Assembly: GCA_003615045.1 (NCBI GenBank)
Contig: ML014172.1
Coordinates: 35,886-99,885, forward strand
Origin: Caulochytrium protostelioides
Lineage: Eukaryota > Chytridiomycota > Caulochytriomycetes > Caulochytriales > Caulochytriaceae
Length of the DNA stretch: 64,000 nucleotides
Reading direction: 5' to 3'
Made by a program: the position numbers and the translations under genes. Positions 9,539 to 19,549 of the stretch are shown here, one piece after another. Positions within the stretch are counted from its first letter, which is position 1; each line of letters opens with the position of its first letter. Below the pieces are notes generated by a model. That model searched no databases. It was given only the letters and a program-made list of their open reading frames with translations, and was not told the origin of the DNA.

Positions 9539-12500
9539 ATGCATCCGGAGCTGCCGACGGTCGTGACGGGCCTCACTGCGCCGTCCGCGCTGGGCTCGCC
9601 GACGGGATCGCCGCGCTGCGCCAGCGCTCACGTCGACGCCCCGGCCTCGGCGCCCTTCTCGGCGGCGTCGGTCTCCCGACACCCTCTCCAGGACGGCCAG
9701 CCCGTGTTCCCCTCGGAAGCGTATCCGCACGACCTGATGAGCGACCACGACCGCGACCACGCGGCCCGCGACGTCCATCACGCGGCCGACGGCTCGCCCG
9801 CTTCGAATGCATCGATGCCGCTACCGTCCTCCGTTTCGTCGCTGTCCTCGATGGCTTCGGACGTGTCGGTCGATGCCCTCGGGTCACCAGACTCCGACGT
9901 GTCGCCCTCGATGGCCCCTGCGCGGCACTTGAGCGCCCTGCTGGCTTCACGGGATGACGGTGACCAGCACGGCGATGGCGCCGCTCTTGACGGTCACGAT
10001 GAACCGGCGGCGGCGGTGTCGCACGTGACGCCGACACCGTCCGGCGTCAAACCTGCATATCCGTCTGCAGCGTACCACAGCAACGCCGAAGACGACGACG
10101 ACGACGACGGCAATGCACCAGCCGATGATGCGGATCATGGCGAACTGTCTATGCCGTCGGCCGCCGATCCGCTGGATGACCTGCTGGATGCGGTGGATAT
10201 GGGAGTCGATCCTACGGCAGTCATGCCGGTGCCGATGCCCGCGGACGACCTTCATGACTCGGAGACCAACGCCGGCTTTTCCGCTGACGCTGACGCTGAC
10301 GCCGACGCTGAGCCAACTGAAGCGCCGGAAGGCATGCGAGCCTCTCGTGATTCGACCGAATCGTTCCACCTCGTCGACTCGCGGGATGCCGCTGCGCCCC
10401 TCTCCCAGGAGCCTGGTCTCGCCGATGTCCTCGCGGCGCCGCCTCGTCCGCAAGCGGACGGTCACGCCGATGCACTCGGCGGGCTGAGCCACGCAACGTC
10501 GGAGGAGACGGCGGGCGCTCCGTCACACGAGCCGTCGGATGACATGGCCGCGTTCTACGATGCGCCGCCGCATTCAGCCGACCGAGAACTCGTGACGATG
10601 CCGTGTCCCTCCGACCGTGAGTATGACGACGTGTCCGATGCATGCGACAACGTGGCCGACGCATGCGATGACCCGCCGAAAGCTGCGCAGTCAGAGCCGT
10701 TGGAATTCCACGCGGAAGCCGTCTCACCTTCTCTCCACGATCATTACGAGGCGACGGCCGACGATCATGACGATGTACACAAGACCGAGTCGCCCGTGAC
10801 GCCCGGTGACGTTTTTAACCTCGATGCATATGGTCTCGATGCCACCGACGACGATGCCGTGCATGACACTGCTGACGCCTCGTACATCTTTCCCGAGGTT
10901 GAGGCTGATGCCGACGCTGGCCGGCGATATGAGGCGTGTGCGAACGGCCTGTCGCCCGAGCAAAATCAAGATGATCACGCGTACAACAATGAACCCCTGT
11001 ATGGTCGTGACGACGAGGCTGTGGAAGCGATGCCCGCGCTTGATGCTGACCCGGAGTCGATCGAAGGGATGGGCTTCTACGCCGATGAGGTCGAGTCGAA
11101 TCCGTCTGCTGACGTGCCGGTGCCGGCGGATGAGGACGAGCCGGCATCCAGCCCTGAGCTAGCGTACGACGATAGATCAGCATACGACGACGAGCCAGCA
11201 TCCGACGATGGGCCGGTCTACGACGACGACCCTGTCTTCGATGGCGAATCGGCATACCCGGCTGAAAGGATGATGCCTATGGCACACGAGGGCGAGAACC
11301 CTGCCGATCAACCGGAAAACGTCGACGCAAGTGACGTGGTCGAACAGGCCGCGTCGCTCCCTTCAGCGGTTTCGGGGGAGCCGTCGCTCTCCTCGAACGA
11401 ACTCGCCGCGGATGACGAGGATGCTCTCCAGCGAGCTCTGGCCACGGAGACGGTCGTGTCCGCTGATTTGGTCGAGACGATGGACCTGACGGAAGGTGAC
11501 GCTGGCCATCACGCTAATAGAGTGATCCAAACACCTGCGGACACCCACGCTGAGCCGCATGTCGCTGAGACAGACCTTGATACCGAGAACGATGCGTTTA
11601 CCCAACACGTCGAACGGGATACGTATACAGAAACGGCCGCGATGGATATGGATGCAGAGCAGATCGCGATGGATGTGTCAGCGCAGCCATCGGAGACGAT
11701 CAACGCCTCGGAGGCTCGGTCGCCTGAAGGGGCAGTTCCCGGCGAGGCTGACTCATCTGCGGAATCGCCCATGGGCATGCGCGATGCACCGTCTGCCGCC
11801 GAGGTCAGCGCCGAGGAAGCGGCTTCGCCGCGTGAAGCGGAAGGTTTGTCGCCGCTCATGTCGACAAGCAGCTCATCAGAGACGGATCTGCCGGAGACCA
11901 TTGAAGACACACCGCTGCCGAGCCACCCAGAGGACGGGTGTGATGCTGCGCGGGCACATGAGATGGTCTCGGACGCATCCATCGCGCATCAGGTCTCCAT
12001 TCCTTTGGAATCCGCGTCTATGGAAGCGGCTTCAGAGGAAGCCGTGCTGATGGACGACGAGTCTAAGCCGTTGAACAAAACTCCGATTGAAGCACTGGCT
12101 CTCGAGCCTGCGCTGCCCGTGGAAGAGACCGTCAACGAGCCGGTGGTTGAGCTGGTCGTTGAGCCGACCTCGCCGTCTGACGTCGGCGCGTCCGACCACT
12201 GCCCGGTAGAGACCCTGGCGCTGGCTGGACCGACGGCAGAGGCCGAAGCGCCGGCGTCGCCTGCGCCGCGAGATGGTCACGTGATGGACGTGATGCCTCC
12301 GGGGACGCCCGCTTCACCCGCGACCAACGAAGGCGCAATGCTGCCGCTCGTTACGGTAACGGCGGCGATGCCGCCGGTATCTGCTTTGTCCGCTGTGTCG
12401 GCCATCTCCGCGCCTTTGACGGGCCCGCGGGCCGATACTGACGACGTCGAGCCGCACGATACCACGAGGGCTGCCGTGGACGCGACAGATGGATGGGAAG

Positions 12501-15500
12501 CGTCCGGACCCGCGACCCCCGCGGCGCCGCCCCATCTCTCGGTCGCCGCGGCGCGCATGCTCAAGCTGATGAACCCCGACGCGACCGCGGACGCCGATGG
12601 TCATCCTCCGGCCGAGGCGACCGATCGGTCTCGCGAGCTGCTGATGGGCCCTACAGATGCGCAGCTATGGGACGCCTCGGCCTCGACCTCGGCCCAAGAC
12701 GCCGCCTCACCCGGAGCCGTCGCGCGAGCGTTTGAGGATGATGCGGCATCCCTGTTCGATGCGGCCAACGCGGCGCACCACGGCACAGCGCTTCAGCTGC
12801 TAGACGTGACGCAGAGCCCTGCGCAGCCGTCGCCGCAGAGCGTTCAGCGGGTGCAGCATGTGAATGGCATGAGTTTGATTCCCCACCCTGACGATGATCC
12901 TGCCACGCTGTGCCTGGCCGACGGAACCTTGGCCGACAGTCCTATGATCGAGGGTCCTATGACCGATCGTCCTATGGCCCACCCTACTGGGTCCGATGGC
13001 CCAGACGCAGCGGACGACGGAATCGTTGCCGAGGCATCGGAGAGGCAGAAAGCACCGAATGTCGACCTTCAGGGTCAAACGGCCGATCCCAAGGAAGAGG
13101 AAGCGCTCCAGCCGCTGGCCCCGAGCCTCCAGGCGCTAGCAAAGGTGAAGACGCTCAAGAAGGCGCTTCAACCGAAGCTCATGATGGCCGAGCCAGGCAT
13201 CGCGGGGGCTGGCAAATTGCGCGCCACGGCGTCGCCGTCCAAACCTAAACCGGAGGTGAAACCCCTCTTTATTGGTCCGACAATTCTGGTGGCGCAGACG
13301 CCGCGCGCGGCCACGGACCGGAGCCAGTCCGCGACCCGCACGGCCATCATGGCCCAGTCGGGTATCCATCTGGCTGCGACGCCACCGCTGGCGACCATTT
13401 CGCCGAGACTCTCCTCCCGGCCGTCGGCCACAACGGCGGAGCGCACCACAGCGGACAGTGTCACCGCGACCGTCGCCACGGCCTCCGCCGCCAAGGCGGC
13501 CACGATCATCAAAAAACCGGCGGCCGCCCACGGGGCCACGGCCGCCGCTGCGAGCGCTGTGGCGGACGGCGCCAAAGCGCCCGTCCCATCGTTCACGGCC
13601 GCCGATATGCCCAACCGCTCCTCGTCCGTGCCGCCGTTGTCCAAACCGTCGAGCGAAGCTTGCGAAAAGTTTGAGAATGATCCTTCGCAGCAACTCTCCA
13701 GCTCCGAGCGCTCGGAGCGCATCACCCAAAAAATGCATGGGCTCATGAATGCGATCAAACGACTTGCGCCGACGTCGGACAAGCACGCGTCCATCGCCGT
13801 CCTGCCCAAGTCGTCGACGGCCGCTGCCACGAACGAGAGCGCTAGGCCGACTCCCACAGCATCAAAGTCGGCTGCCGTCGACGTGCCCGCGCTTCCGGCG
13901 CCCGTGCCGCCGCCAACGTCGGCGCCCATGATGGGTCTTTCAGCGCCCACGGCGGCGGCGACGGCGGCGGCGGCGGCGGCTACGCCGGCGGTGCCGACGC
14001 TCACGCCCCGCCCACACGTCCTCGTCGTGCCCGGGTCGCGGTCCTCCCCGGCGACTGTGGCGCGGGAGAGTCCCCGCATCGTGCCGACGCTCACGATCGA
14101 CACGGCAGCCGCACCAGTCGCGATCCCGCCACGGAGCGCGTCGCGCGCGACACCCGGCGACGCGCGGATGAGTGTGTCACCGGCGTTGACGCCGAGGCGC
14201 GAGGTCGTGGCCATGACGCCGCGCACGATGGCGGCCATGGCCTCGCCGCGCAGCTCTAGCATTGATCCCAGCGCGCTTCCGCGCCCGTCCGCCGCCGCTG
14301 CCGCCACGGTCACCGCGACGCCGTCGAGTAGCGCAGTCCCCGCGAGTCCGGCTACCAACCGATCGATGCTGCAGCGCATCTTCCGTCCGAGCTCGGCGCT
14401 GCCGGCGCTGCCGCTCCCGGTGCCGTCGGAATGGTCTTCAAAGCCGTTCGCCGGCGGCGTCGTACCAACGCCCGCGGGGGCTACGGCGGCGGTGGCCAAA
14501 GCAGAGCCGAGGCTGCGGATGCCAGTGATGGCCGCACTGCCGCTGCCGCCGACGAGCGCCGGCGCGCCGCCTAAACCGCAGCCGCCCTCGCCGCCCTCGC
14601 CGCCGGCGCCGGTGCCGCAGCAGCCACGGATCACATCGGTTCCGCCGTCGCCGCAGCCGCCCGTGTCGCAGCCCTCGGGGCTGTCCCAGCTCGAGACACA
14701 AAAGACGTATCGGCGCAAGTCGTCGATCCCGAAACCGCAGAGCGTTGCGTCCGAGTTCTCACAAGAGCTGCTGCAGTCCCCGCATTCTCTGTTCCCTCAG
14801 CCGTCCATGGCGGGGAAGCAACAGCAACAGCAGCAACAGCGCCTGTCGTCGCTCGCGAAAGCCCTGGGCGCTGTGGCAGCTCCGGCCGATCCTGGGGCCG
14901 CTCAGGGGTCCGCGTCAGGACTGGCGCAACCGCATCTGCAGAAGCTGCAACAGCAACAGTACAACCGCTTGTCCTCACTGCCTCAAGGGTCACTGACGGT
15001 GGAGCCCGGGCGCATGCATATGATCTCGGCGCCGCCCTCGGCCTCCCAGCCGGCGCTGACGTCCCGTCCGTCCCACGCGCTGCCTTTAACCGCGCACCAT
15101 TGCATGTCCTCCTTGGCCCATCTCCCGGCGACAGGCGCGCAGGACGCTTTGCAGCACATGCATCACCAGCAGCAGCAGCAGCCCACGCCAAATCAGCGAT
15201 CAATGCAGCAGCAGCAACAGCAGCAACAGGTGCAGCAGATGCGACACCACCGCGCGTCCTCACTGCCCGCGGCAGCCGGCGCGGACGGCGCCGCGGGTCA
15301 TGCGTCGCTACCGGTGTCACCCACGCTGCGGCAGAACCTGCTGAAAGCCCAGCAGCTCGTCCACCACCGCATGTCCTCGCTGCCGCAGCCGCGGCCGCCG
15401 CCAGGCGAACCGTCCGCTCCCGCGCCTACGCCGCCGCCTGTCGCGCCGACCCCCGCGCAGGTCGGGCACATGAAGCGCTTGCAGCAGGTGGAGCAAATGC

Positions 15501-16096
15501 GGCACCACCGCACGTCGTCGCTGCCTCCCGCGACGCCCGCGGCTGATTCGCGGGAGGCCGCGGCGCGGCGGCAAGCCGAGCGCGACCATGCGCTCGCGGT
15601 CGCCCGGGCCCAGGCGCAGCAGGGGCACGCGGGCGGCGCGCGGCCGTTGTCGGTGATGCCGGCGAGCACGGGGATGCACCGCGCAAGCATGGCGCCCGCG
15701 GCAGCCGATCCGCGGCACTCCATGATGCCGCTGCATCACCCGCCGCCGGTGCCGCCGGCGCACCACCGCGCGTCCATGATGCCACCACCACCGCCGCCGC
15801 CGTCTATGGGGCCCAGGATGCATCCGCCGCACGGGATGCAAGGGTCCCACCGATCGATGGCGCCGCCGCCGCATCCGAGCCAGAGCTACGGTCAGGGAAT
15901 GCACGGCGGGATGCGGCCGGCCAGCGGCTACCACCACCCGGCCCAGCACGCCGCCCAGGGGCAGCCGGCGGCCAGTATGGCCGGCGGCTGGACGTACGCT
16001 CACCCAGGGATGGCGATGGCGCCCCCGGCCGCCTCGGCGTCCTTTGTCATGACCACACGTCCGCCCTCGCAGCCGCCGCAACGGCCCCACGCCTGA
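9539..16096 (+). CDS. Giant low-complexity orphan protein with acidic N half and R-x-S-S-L-P repeat C half
   Basis: I do not recognise the family. The single frame encodes 2185 residues from the first ATG. Residues 1 to about 1000 are strongly acidic, with Asp-Ala alternation near 250 and YDD/PASDD/VYDDD repeats near 542-575. A short conserved-looking helical stretch lies near 1380-1415 (RSERITQKMHGLMNAIKRL). The rest is Ala/Pro/Ser-rich and basic, with poly-Gln near 1760-1770 and 1880-1900. From 1721 to 2110 a motif of the form R-x-S-S-[LI]-[PA], usually preceded by HH, recurs about ten times, spaced 30-50 residues apart. There is no signal peptide or membrane segment. A scaffold or cytoskeletal/polarity adaptor is plausible but only inferred. 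Long Ala/Pro/Gln tracts explain why every other frame here is also open. Confidence 0.8.
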   Translation: MHPELPTVVTGLTAPSALGSPTGSPRCASAHVDAPASAPFSAASVSRHPLQDGQPVFPSEAYPHDLMSDHDRDHAARDVHHAADGSPASNASMPLPSSVSSLSSMASDVSVDALGSPDSDVSPSMAPARHLSALLASRDDGDQHGDGAALDGHDEPAAAVSHVTPTPSGVKPAYPSAAYHSNAEDDDDDDGNAPADDADHGELSMPSAADPLDDLLDAVDMGVDPTAVMPVPMPADDLHDSETNAGFSADADADADAEPTEAPEGMRASRDSTESFHLVDSRDAAAPLSQEPGLADVLAAPPRPQADGHADALGGLSHATSEETAGAPSHEPSDDMAAFYDAPPHSADRELVTMPCPSDREYDDVSDACDNVADACDDPPKAAQSEPLEFHAEAVSPSLHDHYEATADDHDDVHKTESPVTPGDVFNLDAYGLDATDDDAVHDTADASYIFPEVEADADAGRRYEACANGLSPEQNQDDHAYNNEPLYGRDDEAVEAMPALDADPESIEGMGFYADEVESNPSADVPVPADEDEPASSPELAYDDRSAYDDEPASDDGPVYDDDPVFDGESAYPAERMMPMAHEGENPADQPENVDASDVVEQAASLPSAVSGEPSLSSNELAADDEDALQRALATETVVSADLVETMDLTEGDAGHHANRVIQTPADTHAEPHVAETDLDTENDAFTQHVERDTYTETAAMDMDAEQIAMDVSAQPSETINASEARSPEGAVPGEADSSAESPMGMRDAPSAAEVSAEEAASPREAEGLSPLMSTSSSSETDLPETIEDTPLPSHPEDGCDAARAHEMVSDASIAHQVSIPLESASMEAASEEAVLMDDESKPLNKTPIEALALEPALPVEETVNEPVVELVVEPTSPSDVGASDHCPVETLALAGPTAEAEAPASPAPRDGHVMDVMPPGTPASPATNEGAMLPLVTVTAAMPPVSALSAVSAISAPLTGPRADTDDVEPHDTTRAAVDATDGWEASGPATPAAPPHLSVAAARMLKLMNPDATADADGHPPAEATDRSRELLMGPTDAQLWDASASTSAQDAASPGAVARAFEDDAASLFDAANAAHHGTALQLLDVTQSPAQPSPQSVQRVQHVNGMSLIPHPDDDPATLCLADGTLADSPMIEGPMTDRPMAHPTGSDGPDAADDGIVAEASERQKAPNVDLQGQTADPKEEEALQPLAPSLQALAKVKTLKKALQPKLMMAEPGIAGAGKLRATASPSKPKPEVKPLFIGPTILVAQTPRAATDRSQSATRTAIMAQSGIHLAATPPLATISPRLSSRPSATTAERTTADSVTATVATASAAKAATIIKKPAAAHGATAAAASAVADGAKAPVPSFTAADMPNRSSSVPPLSKPSSEACEKFENDPSQQLSSSERSERITQKMHGLMNAIKRLAPTSDKHASIAVLPKSSTAAATNESARPTPTASKSAAVDVPALPAPVPPPTSAPMMGLSAPTAAATAAAAAATPAVPTLTPRPHVLVVPGSRSSPATVARESPRIVPTLTIDTAAAPVAIPPRSASRATPGDARMSVSPALTPRREVVAMTPRTMAAMASPRSSSIDPSALPRPSAAAAATVTATPSSSAVPASPATNRSMLQRIFRPSSALPALPLPVPSEWSSKPFAGGVVPTPAGATAAVAKAEPRLRMPVMAALPLPPTSAGAPPKPQPPSPPSPPAPVPQQPRITSVPPSPQPPVSQPSGLSQLETQKTYRRKSSIPKPQSVASEFSQELLQSPHSLFPQPSMAGKQQQQQQQRLSSLAKALGAVAAPADPGAAQGSASGLAQPHLQKLQQQQYNRLSSLPQGSLTVEPGRMHMISAPPSASQPALTSRPSHALPLTAHHCMSSLAHLPATGAQDALQHMHHQQQQQPTPNQRSMQQQQQQQQVQQMRHHRASSLPAAAGADGAAGHASLPVSPTLRQNLLKAQQLVHHRMSSLPQPRPPPGEPSAPAPTPPPVAPTPAQVGHMKRLQQVEQMRHHRTSSLPPATPAADSREAAARRQAERDHALAVARAQAQQGHAGGARPLSVMPASTGMHRASMAPAAADPRHSMMPLHHPPPVPPAHHRASMMPPPPPPPSMGPRMHPPHGMQGSHRSMAPPPHPSQSYGQGMHGGMRPASGYHHPAQHAAQGQPAASMAGGWTYAHPGMAMAPPAASASFVMTTRPPSQPPQRPHA
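14819..15235 (+). repeat. CAG/CAA tracts encoding poly-Gln
   Basis: Two main clusters (14819-14838 and 15165-15235) of mixed CAG and CAA codons inside the giant orphan gene encode Gln runs of up to eight residues. The mixing of CAG and CAA suggests the tracts are maintained at protein level and not freshly expanded. Confidence 0.85.
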
Positions 16097-16209
16097 AGCA
16101 CCGAACGTCAAACTCACCTCATGCGCTCGCATGTGGATGGCCGCCGCATGAACCTCATAAAACAGGATCGTTTATCTTATGTTTTTTTTTTGCTCTTCAT
16201 CCATTCTAC

Positions 16210-18699
16210 TCACCCTGACGACGATGGAGTCAGAGCGTGCTTCAGCGCCTTGCCCATGGCGGTTTCTTCATCGACTGTGCCGATGCAGCGGCGCCAGTTG
16301 ACGCGGTCGGTGTGGCCGAGGGCTTTGGCGAGGACAACGCGAGGCAGTTCGTTCCAGAACGCGGCCGTCGAGGGCGGCATACTCGTCGTCGCGAGCGGGC
16401 CTTGGTGCTGTGTCGCGGCGCGGCCCCCGCTGAGCCGCATCGCAGGCGCCGTCAGGTCCGGATGCGTCACCACGAGCGTCGTGTCGCCCAGCCAGACGCG
16501 CAGGAAGGGCACTTCCGGCTCGGCGGGCACGTGGCGATCGCCGTTGCATGCAGCCGTCTCGCGGCACGCGAGCGGCACGGGATCATGATAGATGCCATTG
16601 GCGTCGGCCGCAGCGGCCTGCGCGGCGTCGGCGTCCGCGTCCGCGCGGGCCTGCGCCGCCGCGTCGGCGTGGCGCACCGCGACGACCCGGAGCTTGCGCC
16701 GCGCGACCTCGAGCCGGAACGCGGCCTCGACGTCGACGGACCGCGGGACCGGCACGCACGCCACGTGCCAGTGGCGCACGCTGTCGGGCAAGGTCAGCGT
16801 CGCGCCCGCACCGACCTCGAACATGACACACTGTGCCGCGGGCTCGGCGGCCGCATACCACCGCGCGAGCCGCGCCTGGAACCGCATCACGTCCTTCCAC
16901 ACCGTCCACAGCGGCTCCCAGGCCGCCGGGTCCCCGAGGGCCGGCAGCAGCCGCGACGCCGACGGCAGGTGGTGGATTGGGATCAACAGGCAGTGTTTGC
17001 CCGCGGGATCGAGCGGCCCCTTGGCGACGCTCGCAAAGACGGCCGCGCCGACGGCCGCGACGAGGTGCTTCTCGAACGAGGGCTGGCTCAGGCAGAACCA
17101 GCACGCGTCCTTGGGCCGCGCCGGCAGCCGCGGGTACGTGCGCCCGCGCTCGGGGCAGTCCCGGACAAAGTGCGTCTCGCTGCCGCAGACCGTGCACAGG
17201 TACCCGAGAGCCGGGGTCCGTGGAGCCGCCGCATCGTTGGCGTCGCCGGACGCGGCCGCCGCCGCCGCACCGCCGCCGCCGCCGCCGCCACCGCCCGCTT
17301 CGGGGCAGCCGCGGGCCCAGTGGCCCGGCTGGCGGCAGCGGTGGCAGATCACGGTGAGCGCGTCGTCGCGCGACGACGCGCCCGCGGCATCCGACGCCAG
17401 CGATGCGGCGGGCGACGACGGGCACTGGGCGCGCCAGTGGCCCGGGACGTGGCACTGGCGGCAGACGTAGCCCTCGGGCACGGGCCGCTGATCGGGCGGG
17501 ACCGCCGCGCGCGCCGCGCGGACGGGGCAGTGCTGGATGTAGTGGCCCGGCTCGTGGCACGCGCGGCACACGTAGCCCTCAGGCGGCGCCGTGTGGCCGT
17601 CGGGGCCCTGGTGGCCGCGCAGCGGGCAGTCGGCCTCCCAGTGGCCCGGCACGCGGCACCGGTGGCAGAGGTAGTCGGCGGGCACGGGGCGACGCTTGGC
17701 GGCGCGCTGGGCCGCGCCGCTGTCCGCAAAGAAGAAGGACGTCGGCGCCGCGGCGGCGGCGGCCGCCCGCGCCTGCGCATCGGCGGTCGAGGCCCCGCCG
17801 CGCGGCGCATCCGGGTCGATGAACGGCGACGGCAGGACGCCGTCGGGCAGGTCGGTCGTGATTTCTTCGGCGGCGGGCGTCACGGTCATCGCGTACATCC
17901 ACTTGGCCTTGCGGGCGTTGCCGTAGGCCGCGAGCGTGATGACGCGGGTGCAGCCGCTGCGGCCCCGGGTCAAGCGGTAGGGCAGAAACTCAGCGGCGGC
18001 GTCGGGCGCCGGGGACGGCGCAAAGTGGTACTGCGGGGCGAGCAGCGCGTTCAGATGCGTCGGCAGGTCCTGGGCCGGCGAAGGGATCGGCCGCGGCCGG
18101 CGCGGCGCGGCCGGCGTGGAAGTCGATGATGGGGCCACGGACGGCGCGTGGAACGACAGGAGTAGGTCGACGCTGGGCGGCGGCTGCGCCATCAGGGCCT
18201 CGATCGCCGCGCGATGCGGCGTCTCGGCGCCGCTGTGGAGGACGGCGCGGCCGTCCAGCATGACCGTCTGGAAGCCGCCGGGCAGCGCGGTCGCCGCGCA
18301 GGCGTCGATCGAGAGGCGCAGACCGGTTGGGAGCTGCTGCGCGGCGAGCGCGCGCGCCACGGCCGCGGGCCAGCCGTTCGGCGGCGCGAGCGCATACGTC
18401 GGCAGCGGAATCGGAATGCGGCCTTCAATCAAGTCGACGACCTCCGACGCGGTCGCCGCGGCGGGGGCGGGGGCGCCGTCGCCGGCCGCCGGGTCCGCCG
18501 CGGCTGCGGTCGTCGGCGCATCGGTCCCATGGGAATCGGCCGGTAGGGGCGCTTCGTCGGCAAAGAGTTGGCCCACGACGAGGAGGGCCGCGAACTGGTG
18601 CTTGGCATGCAGCTGGCCGACCTTCTTGAAGAAGGCGCGGAGCGCGCCGTTCACGCTGCCCACCACCAGACTATCAGGCATCCATGTCGCCCGATCCAT
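16210..18699 (-). CDS. CWF19L1: CWF19L1/Drn1-like splicing-associated protein with five zinc knuckles
   Basis: Homologue of the Drn1/CWF19L1/Mug161 family, which works with the lariat-debranching enzyme and late spliceosomes. In 829 residues I see the N-terminal phosphoesterase-like part (VVGSVNGALRAFFKKV, LHAKHQFAALLVVGQLF). About residues 342-510 hold five CX2CX4HX4C knuckles, four of the form C-x2-C-x2-PGH-W/Y-x3-C and a fifth diverged one (CTVCGSETHFVRDC). The CwfJ-C1 domain follows (CWFCLSQPSFEKHL, HCLLIPIHHLPS, HIT-like HWHVACVPVP near 643). Last comes CwfJ-C2 at the C-terminus (FWNELPRVVLAKALGHTDRVNWRRC). The ATG at 18697-18699 is the first in frame; the family usually starts closer to the VVGSVNG strand, so a small upstream exon is possible. 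Its neighbour WDR83 is also splicing-linked. Confidence 0.93.
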   Translation of the reverse strand: MDRATWMPDSLVVGSVNGALRAFFKKVGQLHAKHQFAALLVVGQLFADEAPLPADSHGTDAPTTAAAADPAAGDGAPAPAAATASEVVDLIEGRIPIPLPTYALAPPNGWPAAVARALAAQQLPTGLRLSIDACAATALPGGFQTVMLDGRAVLHSGAETPHRAAIEALMAQPPPSVDLLLSFHAPSVAPSSTSTPAAPRRPRPIPSPAQDLPTHLNALLAPQYHFAPSPAPDAAAEFLPYRLTRGRSGCTRVITLAAYGNARKAKWMYAMTVTPAAEEITTDLPDGVLPSPFIDPDAPRGGASTADAQARAAAAAAAPTSFFFADSGAAQRAAKRRPVPADYLCHRCRVPGHWEADCPLRGHQGPDGHTAPPEGYVCRACHEPGHYIQHCPVRAARAAVPPDQRPVPEGYVCRQCHVPGHWRAQCPSSPAASLASDAAGASSRDDALTVICHRCRQPGHWARGCPEAGGGGGGGGGAAAAAASGDANDAAAPRTPALGYLCTVCGSETHFVRDCPERGRTYPRLPARPKDACWFCLSQPSFEKHLVAAVGAAVFASVAKGPLDPAGKHCLLIPIHHLPSASRLLPALGDPAAWEPLWTVWKDVMRFQARLARWYAAAEPAAQCVMFEVGAGATLTLPDSVRHWHVACVPVPRSVDVEAAFRLEVARRKLRVVAVRHADAAAQARADADADAAQAAAADANGIYHDPVPLACRETAACNGDRHVPAEPEVPFLRVWLGDTTLVVTHPDLTAPAMRLSGGRAATQHQGPLATTSMPPSTAAFWNELPRVVLAKALGHTDRVNWRRCIGTVDEETAMGKALKHALTPSSSG

Positions 18700-19549
18700 C
18701 CATAAACGACGGGCAGCAGCGCAAGAGCAGAGTCGGTGAGTTGGGTTGACGGATCACGCGTGCCGATCACGACCCCCCGAGCACGTTATCTCCGACGCGG
18801 TGGATCCGTCCTGCGGAGCGATGTGAGGGTATCACGACGCTCAAGGGATGACTTACAGCTTTCCTGGGGGCATTGCGGCGTGTTCTCACGGCGCTAAGAC
18901 CGCGGCAGTGTGGCAGAGCAGCCGTGTGATGGCAGCGGCCGCCGAGAAGGACGGGCCTAGGGTGCCCAAACTCCGAGGGCAGACCCGGCAGCGATCGGCA
19001 GTGGGCGGCGTCGGCAAGGCGGCGAGTCAAGGGGACATGGGCAGGGCGGTCTACCCCGCCTTCAAGATGGATCGGTTCGCCAAGCTCGCCAAGCTCGATT
19101 CCCACGTACCAGACGAGAGTCCGCAGATGGAGTCGGACGGTGTAACAAGCTTTTGAGATGGGGGTACGGTGGTGATATCGACTAAAACCCTGTCGAAGGC
19201 GTGGCCCCAGAAGGGGACGGCGATGGCTGAGCTAGCGCGCCACAAGCATGCGGCGGCGGCTGGACCCTGGCCCGGGCGCCCCTCCGCCCTCGGTGCCTGA
19301 TTCATCGCGATTCATCAAGTGACCCCGCCACAGCCGGGGGGTCCTGCCGATCACGCACGACTCCACACCGCATAGCACCTGCAGGGTCGCGGACAAAATG
19401 CATCCTGGAGCACATGCACCGCACGCAGCGCGACATCAACGTCTCTTAAGCATGCTCCTTTCAGTGTTATCGACAGGACCCGTCTCGATGGAGACGACGC
19501 CGCCGATGACGCCCACCTGCGCCAGCATGCGGTCCGCCTCGTGATGCCA
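18700..19549. other. Intergenic between CWF19L1 and WDR83
   Basis: About 850 bases serving as CWF19L1 upstream region and WDR83 3' region. The plus-strand frame from 18848 (102 codons) has no recognisable features and I do not call it. No RNA gene or repeat seen. Confidence 0.4.

Noticed and set aside
13168..14718. 516-codon minus-strand frame inside the giant orphan gene
   Set aside because: Gly/Ala/Val-rich antisense product of Ala/Pro/Thr codons; typical of high-GC coding DNA, no domain.
18848..19156. 102-codon plus-strand frame between CWF19L1 and WDR83
   Set aside because: No domain, signal or recognisable similarity; length is expected by chance at this GC.
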